From Phorcus lineatus (taxonomy: Eukaryota; Mollusca; Gastropoda; Trochida; Trochidae): DNA of 64,000 nt. The stretch lies in the NCBI GenBank assembly GCA_921293015.1, contig OV121091.1, forward strand, positions 8,895,755-8,959,754. Direction: 5' to 3'. Shown here piece after piece: positions 42,831-55,100 of this stretch (position 1 is its first letter; each line of letters opens with the position of its first letter). Under the pieces are notes generated by a model that was given only the letters and a program-made list of their open reading frames with translations, ran no database searches and was not told where the DNA came from. The translations under genes were made by a program, and so were the position numbers.

Positions 42831-43663
42831 ACAGCCAGAAAAGCAAAAACGGCAGCTGCTATGATTAATCTAAAAGCAAATCTAATACATTGTTAATGAA
42901 ATCGGTCAAGTATAGCAAGAGTGCATTGATTACCAACATTTCATCCTACGTTGTGTTCAGAGTTCAGGTAAATTCAAAAGTTGCACACATTACTAGTTCA
43001 GCCGGTTTTAACTCCATATCTATCCATTTTATGCACAGCTGACCAGACTTCTACGCCGACTTCGGGCATCTTAAATTTTTCATGATTGATTACAGGTCAA
43101 TTGTAAAGAATAATACGTATTTCATTGCATCTAAAGAAAGCTCAAGTGCGAAAAATGCTTCAAAATAGCCAATGAGAACCGAAAAGGCGTGCTTTAGTGC
43201 CTTTAAATATGTTAAGCAAATGACAACCTTTTCAAACGTCATAAAATCACTATATTCGTTTTAAAGGGTTTTACTTCAAATTTGCCGTCAGTAGGCATAT
43301 GTCTGCTATACAATAGAGGTCTCCTTAAGGAATCTTACTATTTGCAGATCCAAACTCATCAGGCCAGAACATCCTGAGGGTTTGTGGCGACTTTAAACAT
43401 TTCGCTTAGCGATTTTTTCGGATCCAGAATACATTGCTACAGAGACTTAAAATCTTGTATACCAACATATTGTTAAATTTTGGATATATTCTGTTTATTT
43501 GGTGACTCTACAAAGCCGAAATCTGGCACACAAAATCCTTAGCTTGTTGGTGTAACTACGTGACACAGGGTTATACGTAATTACAGGGAAAAGTAGCCAT
43601 GCCCACATGTTGTTTTCTTCTCTTACGATTTTTATACAGAACTCTTGGGCATTTGGGGATTTT
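42831..43663. repeat. 833-bp direct repeat, copy 2
   Basis: Partner of 40843-41675 in the same orientation, 1155 bp further on. The spacing resembles LTRs with a small interior, but the ends are not TG...CA, and no primer-binding site or gag/pol was seen in the spacer (41676-42830), which holds no recognisable gene. Confidence 0.93.
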
Positions 43664-44528
43664 TTAACAAAAACGGCATTCTCTCCATACAGTGGTAATG
43701 ATTAATTAATTAATAAAACATTAACATTATACCTGACCGCTCTTTGAAAACGGGCATTTCGTGAGCTAGACATGAACAGGCCTGATAAGATGCAATCAAA
43801 GTTAGTTCTGCAATTAGTAATGCAGTCAAAAATTAAACTTCATTCATGCCAATATGAACTGCTAAATTTAGAATTTATTCGACTTTGCACTTCGCAGTGT
43901 CTTCTTGACAGAACACGGCACGTTATGGAGCGTCTGAACATGTCATAGGTCTCGTTGGCAAGCTTTCAATGCAACAAGCTAAATGTTTTCATTGTCTAAA
44001 ATTTAGAAGATAATTGCCATTAGGAGTTCAAACAGAGGTATTGTCAGCGTAGTTCAACTTGTTATCCCTCTGTGAGAGTAAAAGAGGAATACAAATACGG
44101 CTGCTACAACTATACTGTACATGCAGATACACCTTATTAAGTTGGATATCCAAAGCTTTCGGGCAAAATCTGTTAAAGCATTAAAGGCCCGGATCGATTA
44201 AAAAGAGTAAGTCCGGTTTTTAATCATGAAAATTCCTAGGGCAATCAGGGTTAGGACTTTCAACATTAGTAAAATAAAACAATGAAAATGCGTATGAGCA
44301 CTTGCCGCACCTTTAAAGATACATGCAAAAAAGAAAATTATGGCTAGATCGTTTGTCTCCTGGTTTTGCATTATCAGTAATATTTTAGTTTTGGTGTACC
44401 TATCTAATGTTGCAATCTCACGTATTTGTCATCACATATACATTGAAGTGAATGTAAAATAGCCATGGATCGACCAGCTATTACAGTGACAATGCTTTAT
44501 GTGCAAAGGCACATAGTGTGATTTTACC

Positions 44529-44600
44529 AAGTAGGTATAGATGGGGAGTCTAGACCAACGGACACCAAAGGGTATTCATTTATTATTCATAAAATTTAAA
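44529..44600 (+). repeat. Short inverted dispersed repeat, left
   Basis: AAGTAGGTATAGATGGGGAG, TCTAGACCAACGGACACCAA, AGGGTATTCATT matches, with gaps, the complement of 45985-46045. Old and degenerate. Confidence 0.5.
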
Positions 44601-44685
44601 AAAACCTATTTTTCTCTGAAATGATAAAAGAACGCTTTGTGCAGCGTTGGTTCAGAGCTCCTCATGTATACCTAGTAAAACGTCA

Positions 44686-44889
44686 TTAATAGGTAAAAGA
44701 TTCAAATATCCAACTATCAATATTCAATTGAGCATCCATGATGACATGTACTGGCCCAGCGGTTTCATTTTTGGTGATTGCTATTGTCCTTCCTTCACTA
44801 TCATTTTCAATTCTTCTTCCAGGGCTGTGAAGTTGGTCATCATCAGTTGTTCTTAGATCAAGCCATAAAGGGTACTTGTCAGTTACCAA
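44686..44889 (-). other. Unrecognised open frame, coding-like composition
   Basis: 67 codons on the Wnt6 strand, mixed and hydrophilic (PLWLDLRTTDDDQLHSPGRR, IENDSEGRTIAITKNETAGP, VHVIMDAQLNIDSWIFE), unlike the AT-driven peptides around it. No family recognised; splice sites are not convincing. It could be a decayed exon, a transposon fragment or chance. Confidence 0.2.
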
Positions 44890-45984
44890 CTTACCTATAT
44901 ATAGTCATTTATATATCAGTCAGACATAAATCTTTCATCACAATATTTGTAATTTGATGACGTTTTGCACAAGTTTCTTAATTTCATCCCATAAATCATG
45001 TAAATTGATTTGGAACTCCGTAAATAGACATTTATACAGTTTTGATTTTGGGATTATAAAATGATTTAGTCATTCAATCAAACCCAGCAGTGGGGATTTT
45101 GAACAGCATCGAAACACCTTTCATAGATTTAGCAAGTATATTTATATTAATATTCCACACTGTATCACTGGTATCATATGATGCCGAAGTATACGATCAC
45201 AGTAAATAGACAGTGAACTATTAATAAATAATGGATTTCACGCGCACAATCTGGTTTTGTAACTTTGTTAAATTCTAATGCAATATTCTTTATTTCATTT
45301 TTCATTGAATTATACCCTCTAATACCTTTGTTGTATACATTAAATGTTAGTTCGTATTCTCATCTATCTTCGATAGCAACCTGATAGAAAGGTATGTGAC
45401 TCATTAACAATAAGAATCTAGATAAATATACAATCGATTTCCTAGATTATCGGTAAAGGCTCTCACAAAAAAAAGAAAGATGAACTATCCAGACTTGCTC
45501 ATTTGGGGTCCGGGATACAAGTCACATTGTATGGATTTTGTCTCAAAAGTATAACTCTTTACGTGAGAATAATGTCGAGAGAGAAAAGATTAGAAGACAG
45601 TTGAACCAAAACAAATACTCAAAACTCATACTTCGCACAGATCATCCAACGACTTATAAAGTTCGTTGATTTATTAACATACATTTTAGCGAATCATTTG
45701 ATCACAGGAATTTATTGGAATAAATAAAGCTATATGGAGTTTCAAACTTGACAATTTGCAAGTAACCAGACCCCAACCACTCTCCCGATAAAATCGGCAT
45801 TGATCCACACAGCTACGAGGGTATATTATATATATAGAAAATGTGATATTTGTATCTAATACCTATTAATAATGTTTTTAGAGAATTCAGTATGTACAAT
45901 TTGGGAGATCTGGACCAACAGTGATTGAAGTGTATTTAATATCACTACAGAGAAAAATACAGGGTACATTTTTTGTGTCATGGA

Positions 45985-46045
45985 TAATGAAAAAATACCT
46001 TTGGTGTCCGTTTTTCCAGAACCCCCAATTATACCTACTTATCAA
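45985..46045 (-). repeat. Short inverted dispersed repeat, right
   Basis: On the minus strand AAGTAGGTATAATTGGGGGT, TCTGGAAAAACGGACACCAA, AGGTATTTTTTC. Partner of 44529-44600. Confidence 0.5.
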
Positions 46046-47519
46046 AAGGAACATGTTATAATGCTTTCCGGCCACACCATGAATGTTGTTGACCTTACAT
46101 GACACCTTTCGTAATGGATATATCTGTAACTAGTGCCTGTTAGGAGTTCTTTAATTCAAACTGAACATATAAAATTAGCGAACTGTCGCACGTTTCTTCT
46201 TTGTTTACATGAAAGAGAAGGAAGTGACAGGTCAAGGTCAGGCCGTGCTACCAGAGGGATATACCTCCTGGAACTAGACTGTGTTTCAATTTATTTACTA
46301 TTGTCACTGTCTTTTTGATCAAACGAAAGTGTAATTCAATAAAACCTCATGGAATAAAATCCCTTATAATCTGGACGTCTTTGTGTAAAACATTTAGACC
46401 AACACGACAATTGTCTCAAAGACCAAGAGCGACTCAACATTCAGATTTATAACATGAGGGGATGTACAATGAAAGATGTGCAATGTTGTATCCAACAAAA
46501 AATATTCAGGCCGACGTCTTAGGTTACTTTGTTTATAGCCTGTTAGGATTCAATCAACCTGTCTATTCCTGAATTACTGTATCTTCACGCACTAAAATAC
46601 ATTTATAAAAAGAATACGGAAATAATTCTTGACATCATCATCTGTTGATGATATTATGGTACTTGCGACTTTATTTATTATTGGCGTATTTATTAATTTC
46701 ATTCCACGGATGTGTCATCAGGTTTAATCCAAGACAGCTTGCAACAAAACTTCACAGGCTGACAGCTCTTACTATGAAGATTCTTGCAAAGTTTCTGTGC
46801 CCAATTGGCTCAGTCATATAAGGGGGGTTGTAAGACAGTAAGACAGTAAGACTTGACTATGATATCTATGAATCACTCACGAACAGACATTTTCGGTCAG
46901 GAGTGAAGGTCAAACTTTGCAAATTCATAAACTTTGCATGTATTTTTATGTCATTATTCTTTAACAACAAACTACACAACATGGTCTGATACCTCATCAG
47001 GCAGTCAAAAATCAGGAGAATATGAATCACTGCAATTGTGTTCATAGACAAGGAAATACAACCCTTTAATGTTGGTTAATGTCTTATTTTGTTTTGAGTA
47101 CAACTGACATGTGCTACCAAAACGGGTTTGAGTACAGGACGAACACCAGAATAAACGCACACATTCTCTAATGCACGCAAGGGTAATAGACGATCACGTA
47201 AATAAGCAAAACAACCAAACATTAAAGAGTCCTGCTGAAACTAAGCAGTGGAGCGGAAGCTTTTATGTTAACTAAACTCACGTGCAAAAAAAACGTCCCC
47301 AACAATTTTATTTATCATTTTCTATTTAATGACCGTGAACATAACTCAGTGTCAGGAACAGGTCGCCTGAACACTCTGATAAAAAAAGTACATGGGATGC
47401 ATGTGCGAGAAAAATGACTTTAATCAGTGAAATGTCTCGTATGAACAGAAAAATAACCCTATGATCATGTGGTATAAAGCAACCAACAAAATGTTCTTGG
47501 GGATCTGCTACATCTGAAC

Positions 47520-48345
47520 ATGCTGAGATTAACGTCAGAGCAGAGAGAGCGAGCAATCGGGATGCTTCAGTTGGGCTCTAAATACGAGCATGCTTTTAGA
47601 CTAATGAACTGCTGCAATTGGTAGACTCGTGTCGTGTTACAGACAAACTGGCAGGACAATAGACAGGCTCAGGAGCGGCAGACAGAGTTAGCCATCGCAA
47701 TTGAGGACAGACATTTACTAGTGCTTGATCTGAGGAACAGATTCCTCGTCGTGAGTTCATCTGCTGCCCACAGCCTGATCCATTTAATCAGCAGATAGAC
47801 CGGACCACTGCGTAAACACGGCATCCGCGCCAGAGGGATGACGTTAAGGCATCAAATTCGATGTTAAAGACCGGCTCGGGCAAGAACCGCTCGTCAATGG
47901 CAGCAGCGACATTGGAGACAAGCGCTTTTCACATATGAGAGCAGGTTCCATCTCGATATGCCCGACGGCCGGACATGTGTCCACAGGCTGTGAGGTAAGG
48001 TGAGGGGAGGTGAGTATATGATGAGGTTCAGCAACCCGTCGTTGCTCCTTTACTACGCAAGAACCCAAGAACAATGTTCTAACATGAGAACGCCACGCCC
48101 AACACTGCTATTATTACAAGGAACTTTCTAAACACGTGAATGTTTTGCCCTGGTCAGCGAGATCACCGGATATGTCGACGATAGAGCAACTATGGGACTA
48201 CTTCGGAAGTCGTATTCGACAACGTCAACAGCCAACAGGCATTGGGTCGTGCTTTGCAGGAAGAATGGCGGCATATCCCTATACACGTGATTAGGCGACT
48301 TACACATTTCCAACAGTGGGATTCATGTTGTGACAGATGATCGAA
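47520..48345 (+). pseudogene. Degenerate Tc1-like transposase (second family)
   Basis: Pieces in order: MLRLTSEQRERAIGMLQLGS (47520-47579, first HTH region), then after shifts DRHLLVLHLRNRFLVVSSSA (about 47709-47768), RKHGIRARGMTLRH (47812-47853), FTYESRFHLDMPDGRTC (about 47927-47977, where the catalytic Asp of TDESRF has become Tyr), NVLPWSARSPDMSTIEQLWD (about 48139-48198, with the Glu), and EEWRHIPIHVIRRLTHFQQW (about 48261-48320). The middle with the second catalytic Asp is missing. Many frameshifts. Different in sequence from the intact element at 14466-15939. TIRs were not identified. Confidence 0.85.
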
Positions 48346-48556
48346 TATCAGACAATACACCCCTAGTCAACGAATTATCTTGTATAGCCAGTGCATTTGG
48401 AGAAAATTGGAATGTTTAAAAGCAATAACCACAATGCAACTATAATATTCACCTCAATAACATCATAACTATGTTATTGATTACAGCTTCAGCGCAAAAA
48501 CGGGACAATTACATTTTTTTCTTGGTTATAAATAATCTTAATATGTTTTTCAAACC

Positions 48557-48660
48557 CGGGCCAATATTTTCGAAGCTCTCTTAGCACTAAAATAGTCGTA
48601 CCATACATTAACATTTGATATCGACTGTCTACACTAAGAGAGCTTCGAAATTTTTGCCCT
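48557..48660. repeat. Hairpin with ~27-bp arms
   Basis: GGGCCAATATTTTCGAAGCT, CTCTTAG (48558-48584) pairs with CTAAGAGAGCTTCGAAATTT, TTGCCC (48634-48659). MITE-like fold-back. Confidence 0.8.
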
Positions 48661-49499
48661 GTATAGCAACTTCAAAAAAGGAGTTAATGTATTATAGGAT
48701 TTCAAAACCCCATTTTATGAAATATAGGTTCATTATGTGCTAGATTTCTAAGGTAACACACAAGCCTCCATGATCTTACGTCAATTTTACAAACCAGCGC
48801 TGACACGAGTGCTCCGCCCGGCAGATCCGGCTCGCCAATACGCAAAAAGATCGGCAGCTTTCGGCATCTCACGTAATGTGGCTTCATGGAAGTCCGTCAT
48901 TCTCGCTCCCGTGTGAAGAACTATAGTAGGCCGATGTCAAACAGTTCTAAAACTTGCTTTTGACTGGTACATTTTCGACATTTGTAACGTGTATTTCCCC
49001 AAACATATTTCAATGACATTAAATCAATGGCGAAGTAATGAAAAACGACGTCGTGTTTTATGATTTTAGACACGAATCAAGAATATATTTGTCAGATTGA
49101 CGTTTTAAATACGTCGTCACTGCAGCTAGCCTATTTTGTCGTTGGGATTATGTCGGATGTTTCAAATAATAATTTGGTCAACGATATCTTAAGATCTCTC
49201 ATCCATCACCATCCGTCTTGAATATGCATGAAAGGTTCTGTAAACAGATTTTAGGTCTTTCTAGAAATATGCCGAACATTGCTGAACTTGGTCGTCACTC
49301 ATTAAAGGTAAATAAAATGTGTCAAAATTATTAACTATTGGGTTCGACTTTTGTCCCAAACTGAAAAAACAATATTAAAAAGGTATATGCTTATCAATAT
49401 TGTCTGTCTGAAAAGGGTTTAGATTGTTGGACTTTTAAAGTGAAATCACAATTGTTTTTTCTACCGCAGGGTAAAAACATTTAAGGAGTTTTATATTAG

Positions 49500-49567
49500 T
49501 AGTGTCCGTGTCTCTCTCTGTCTCTGTCTCTCTATCTCTGTCTCTCTCTCTCTGTCTCTCTCTCTGT
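49500..49567. repeat. CT-rich microsatellite
   Basis: (TCTCTG)n/(TC)n tract of about 68 bp. Confidence 0.9.
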
Positions 49568-50329
49568 ATTGGAGAACTAAAAGAACAGAAAAAAGAAGAA
49601 ATAATTGAGTTTTTGCTTTTAGTCTCCAATTTTTAGATACAGTAAGTCACTGTGTCTAACCTTACACTAAAATGATCTCACAAAAAAATGAAGGATATCC
49701 ATTTCTCAGAATAAATTCAGTCATTTTGTCGAAAACTAATAGTTAGACAGTCAGACATTTCGTCAACTTGATTCCAATCAAGTCAATAATCTTTTGTCGA
49801 ATAATTCCATATTTAGTTTGTGATAAGGTTTATAGCATTATCTTTTAGCTTATATTACAAGTTACATCGAAAAACGGCTTAACAAACTCACACCGATAAA
49901 CTATACCTTCGCTTACATGTCAACACTGTTCACCTCTGGGTTCATTGGACTATTAATAGCGTGCGCTCATTAATATTCGGTATTTTTCGGCTTTCGGTGA
50001 CGATGCAAGTTTACCGAGAGGCAAGGTGATGACATTAGATGTATTGTATGATTAAAACACCACGTATTTTATCACAATTTCTGAAAGGGGTTTTAACAAC
50101 ACTATGCATAAAAGCGATACGTTGTTCCTCCGTCTGTTACTTGTTTTGCATGGGGAAAATGGCTATCATAATGCCGCAAGTGATGACAAATTATAAATGT
50201 CCCCATATGTCACATTTTTAAGTTGCCCGAAAATTGAACGTCAATCAAAGCACATAATGTGAATCTCAGAGTTACGAGCCAAGCCAAGGGTCGCTACATC
50301 CAGGTTAAACACTTGCATAACGCTCTTGC

Positions 50330-51065
50330 CACAACATGTAAATTACACAACACATCCACGTTAAGACCAAAACTTCAAACGAAACTTGCAGAAATACTTT
50401 GCGAAAACAAGAAGGCCAGTTATTACCCCTGTTTGAGAAACGTCAAAATATGCAATCGCTTTCTGTGTTGTTAAAAAGTCAAGGATCTGTACCTAAGAAA
50501 CTTTTAAAAGTCTGGGTCATTGATGAACACAATTTCGTAGACTTAATGTACACCGTTTGGAAAATGAATATTCACTGAAAAAGTAAACAGATTTATGTGT
50601 CATTGTGTGAAGGGCAATAGCATTTACTCAATGATTTCATATAGTGCTGGCTCAGGGGACATTGACAAAAAAAATAGGTACATCAACAAGAGACTCGGAC
50701 GTGAATTGACTCCGGTAACTGACCAACAGAAGGAGTTGTATCAGCATAATACATATGCATCGTGCGTCGTTATCCATCACCTTAGTGATTCCAACGTTTT
50801 AATCTTGTAATGACCTTTAAAAAAACCAGAATTAACCCCTTTAGAATACTAATGGGAAAATCTCGTTTGACATGCACGTCAACGTCACACCACGTCTCAC
50901 ATATACGAATGGCCATCATCTTGAACAGTGGGCAAGAAATTCTGATAGATATTTCATCGCCTTATGAAATCCTTGCCGGAAGGATGCCAAGAGAGGAACG
51001 CTGGAAAGAGTAGTCGTGCTGAGTACTGATTTTGACGCTACCTTGTAGACTAATGAAAAGAAGAA
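50330..51065. repeat. ~740-bp dispersed repeat, copy 2
   Basis: Partner of 37345-38090. In this copy the frame 50810-51013 stays open from TRINPFRILMGKSRLTCTST to the end reading ILIDISSPYEILAGRMPREE followed by RWKE and TAG. I do not recognise the peptide. The repeat lacks TIRs or an RT; its class is unknown. Confidence 0.85.
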
Positions 51066-51433
51066 CGCAACAAAAACGTCACAACAAACGTTTTTGTTGT
51101 GCAACAAAAGTGTTTTTGGTTTGGCTATAAACATATGAATTTTCAACTTCTTACTCTTTAGATTATATGATCTATTGCTCTTGAATTTAAGCAATAGTGT
51201 ATGTACAGATTTATTAATTTGTTTTCAATGGTTGATTATGATAGCTCATTCAAACTTTGTATATTCTTAAAAAAGGTTTTTTAAACTGAGAAACATATAA
51301 ATGCATTGAGTCACGATAAGAATTTTAAAGAATCTTGTCAGAGGCGCAGTGATTGTATTGTTATAGTTCTTACATTTTGTACTGTTGGCCTCATGGTAAC
51401 TTATAAGTAATAAATGAACTGAACTGAACTAAG

Positions 51434-52125
51434 TAACACTGATGGACCGACATTGTCAAAGATTCCCACACAACTCAACTGATCTTTTTAGAGTAACACT
51501 GATGGACCGACATTGCCAACAATTCCCACACAACTCAACTGATCTATTAAGAGTAACACTGATGGACCGACATTGCCAACAATTCCCACACAACTCAACT
51601 GATCTATTTAGAGTAACACTGATGGACCGACATTGACAACAATTCTCACACAACTCAACTGATCTATTTAGAGTAACACTGATGGACCGACATTGACAAC
51701 AATTCCCACACAACTCAACTGATCTATTTAGAGTAACACTGATGGACCGACATTGACAACAATTCCCACACAACTCAACTGATCTATTCAGAGTAACACT
51801 GATGGACCGACATTGTCAACAATTCCCACACAACTCAACTGATCCATTTAGAGTAACACTGATGGACAAACATTGTCAACAATTCCCACACAACTCAACT
51901 GATCTATTTAGAGTAACACTGATGGACCGACATTGACAACAATTCCCACACAACTCAACTGATCTATATAGAGTAACACTGATGGACCGACATTGACAAC
52001 AATTCCCACACAACTCAACTGATATATTTAGAGTAACACTGCTGGACCGACATTGTCAACAATTCCCACACAACTCAACTGATCTATTTAGAGTAACACT
52101 GTTGGGACCGACATTGTCAACAATG
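51434..52125. repeat. 60-bp minisatellite, ~11.5 units
   Basis: Unit GTAACACTGATGGACCGACA, TTGACAACAATTCCCACACA, ACTCAACTGATCTATTTAGA. Units differ by one or a few bases and keep the 60-bp period almost without indels (20 codons, hence the long ORFs on both strands). Confidence 0.95.
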
Positions 52126-55100
52126 GCTTGATCCATGTATGATCCATAACTACTTAAAGTAAAAAGTATGTTATATATCAGGAAACAATTTTCAAAAATA
52201 TCCTCTTGAGTCGTGCATTTAAACATATTTTCAAGAAAGATTCCTGTGGGTTATTAGAATGTCTCTAAAAGGATTCAAGGCTTATTAATTGAAAATATGT
52301 GCTTTATTAGAGTATAAAACCTCAGGCAACAATAGCGAAATTTTCCGACTGTAACAATCTTGTTGATAATGTTATTATTAGTCGGTGACCGCAAAATTTT
52401 CTTTCATTTTAGATACATCGTAATGATACATCGTAAACATGTTGTTTCGGATTTAACTATTTTTAAGATATTGTATACTTTCGTCCCATATTTTAGTTAT
52501 ACTATTGCTATATTTTAATAGACAATAATTATGTCGATTCATGAACATGTTGATTATTGACTGGTTAAAGTTTCCTACATTTTCACAAATTTGAATTCTA
52601 GTCCCTAATCCCTTTGAAGAGATATGTATACACGTTTCTAGGTTTGCCTATTTATGATCAGTTTGGAAATAATATTTTAGGGACGTCTCCCATGTGAAAT
52701 GCTGACTCCAACAAATATGGGTTTGGTGTACACATAATTTTGTATTGAAATTCTAACTGAATATCCTGAATTTAAAATTAACTGGATTTCAAGGTATTAA
52801 AATAGCGTTACTCAAATTTTAAGTATATGTATTGAGTCTTTCTAGATATTATATTGACATTGAAAAATATATTACATTTTCCAGATAAAACAGCAGGCGT
52901 ACCGAACATATGCAACCGTAGATCTACAGACTAATTTGTAATCATTCTTGGATAATGAAAGCTATAAATACATAAGAATATTTGCTAAGCGTTCGCATGA
53001 CCGATTTACTCCAGGAGTAAATTTGCTCACAAGGAACTATACTTTTGCACGACCTCCTGACCAGGTGACAATTTGCTCTCAATGAAATATACTTGTGCAC
53101 GACCTACTGACTAGGTGAAAATTTGCTCTCAAGGAAATATACATGTGCACTACCTTCTGCCCAAGTGCAAATTTGCCCCTCGTGTTAATTACCGGTACCC
53201 GGCTTAGTAATTGTGTTCACTTGTTTACTTACGTTAGTAAATTTACTTAGAAAAATACTAACATGGGGGAAAAATGCATATGAACGGGGTTGGTATCGGT
53301 TTTACTTTAACTCTCACCTAGCCGTATTCTAACCCTTGCTTTGGCCTAAATTCCGACGTACCCCTCGTTTTTCCACAACCTTCGCTAAACCCAAACTCTC
53401 GCCGCAACCCTAGTTGCAACCCTGTCCCAAATACAACTGCCTTAATGGTGATCTCATATCATATCTACTTAGTTTTGAAATTTAAGCATATCTGATGTTC
53501 GGAACTCATTAATCAGTCAGTATTTTTGCAATGATATTATTCAAATTATAGAAATATTGTACTTTCACAAACACTGGTTCGTACGTGATCAACAAAAAGC
53601 TAGATTAAATCTTATATTTCATGTTTTACTAAAGAAGGATTTATGAAAATTGATATCATATAATAGGATAGCCTTTGTCAAAAAATTTAACATATTTACT
53701 ATATTATACACATTTGTGATGTGTAAATCAATGTTATATAATTTGTCAAATAAGACAAGCATTATTTTTAAATGGAGCAGTTTACATTTTTTTATTACTA
53801 TTATTTTCTCACCTCTTTTTCTGAAAAACTCAAATCAATTCATGTCTCATCTTACCCTCATTTCGATTTAATCAGAGCGTCGCTGTGTTTGAATAAGTTA
53901 ATTACTTCCATATAATATGATAAGCAGCGGGACTGCTAATCTCTGTAATGAATTAATCAATACAAAATATGTGAACAGATGATTACTGAAAACGGCTCAA
54001 ACTGAAATTTATGCAATCGTTGTCACTCAAACTCTGGTAACAAGAACTTTTTTATTATCTATCATTAAATAGCTCTGAGTCCTGTTGTCGCTGTCTTATT
54101 CATGAACTTTAGATTACTTAACCTTGATTTAACAATTAAAAGTGATTCAAATAAAATAATATGCAACCATCTACAAACACAATAAATTACTAGTCTAACC
54201 ATATACTTTCCTGAAAGCCATCTGTAACTTTATTTTACACCTTTTAAATTCATGACCAACTTCATACTATCTAGGTATCTACCAGCCTTTTTATTTACAA
54301 AGAACACAATAAGGCCTGCCAATCCTAATACAGGCACAAAGATTAATAATAAAACATCTTAAATTGTCAGATAAAAACTTTTCATGTAGTATTACATGTA
54401 TGTTCATGATAACATCAGTATGTCAAATGTATCGAAGCCATCTGGGTTCATGATAAATATCATTTAATCGAAAGCGAATATGTTTCTATCATTAAACAAA
54501 TGATAAGTGTGTTTTTTGTATTTATGTTCAAAATAATTAAAACTAATCAGGAAATTAAATTTGGACATGTAATGTAAGTTTCAAATCTTTAATATCTACA
54601 TGTATTTCGACTATAGAGCACAATTAGATTGGAACGCGAAAATATCGTAGTATCAGTTTTGTTATATAAAGCATTCCAATGAATTCAAGCATGAATTCAC
54701 ATGTATGGGAGTGTTAATTAGAATTACCTTTCTTTTCCATGTTTATTTTCCAACTTTAGACATATGATATAAACAAACTTCTTTCGTGCGTAAGAATAGT
54801 TTCCTTAACTTATAACAATTCTATTCGGGGCGTGATTTAAACTAAGAAATCAAAGATATGTACATAATGAGATGAACGCCATTTTTTTGTAAATGAAAAC
54901 ATTCAAGTCGCAAGAATATCATCTCTGATACTCTCCATTCATTTCCCTAATCAGCACAGAGATCAAAAGGCGGTGAAATACAGTCTCGAATTTTATAAAA
55001 TGTTCAACTTCTTTCGGATCGAGAGTACTTTTCTATCATTGCGAGATAAACATAATCACTGGTTGTGTAGAATTTTTATGCACAGTTTTTCAGGTTGGAG

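Noticed and set aside
40843..43663. LTR retrotransposon
   Set aside because: The repeats do not begin TG or end CA, no primer-binding site or polypurine tract was seen, and the interior has no gag or pol.
51442..51773. ORFs on both strands in the 60-bp array
   Set aside because: Product of a 20-codon tandem unit; no protein resemblance.
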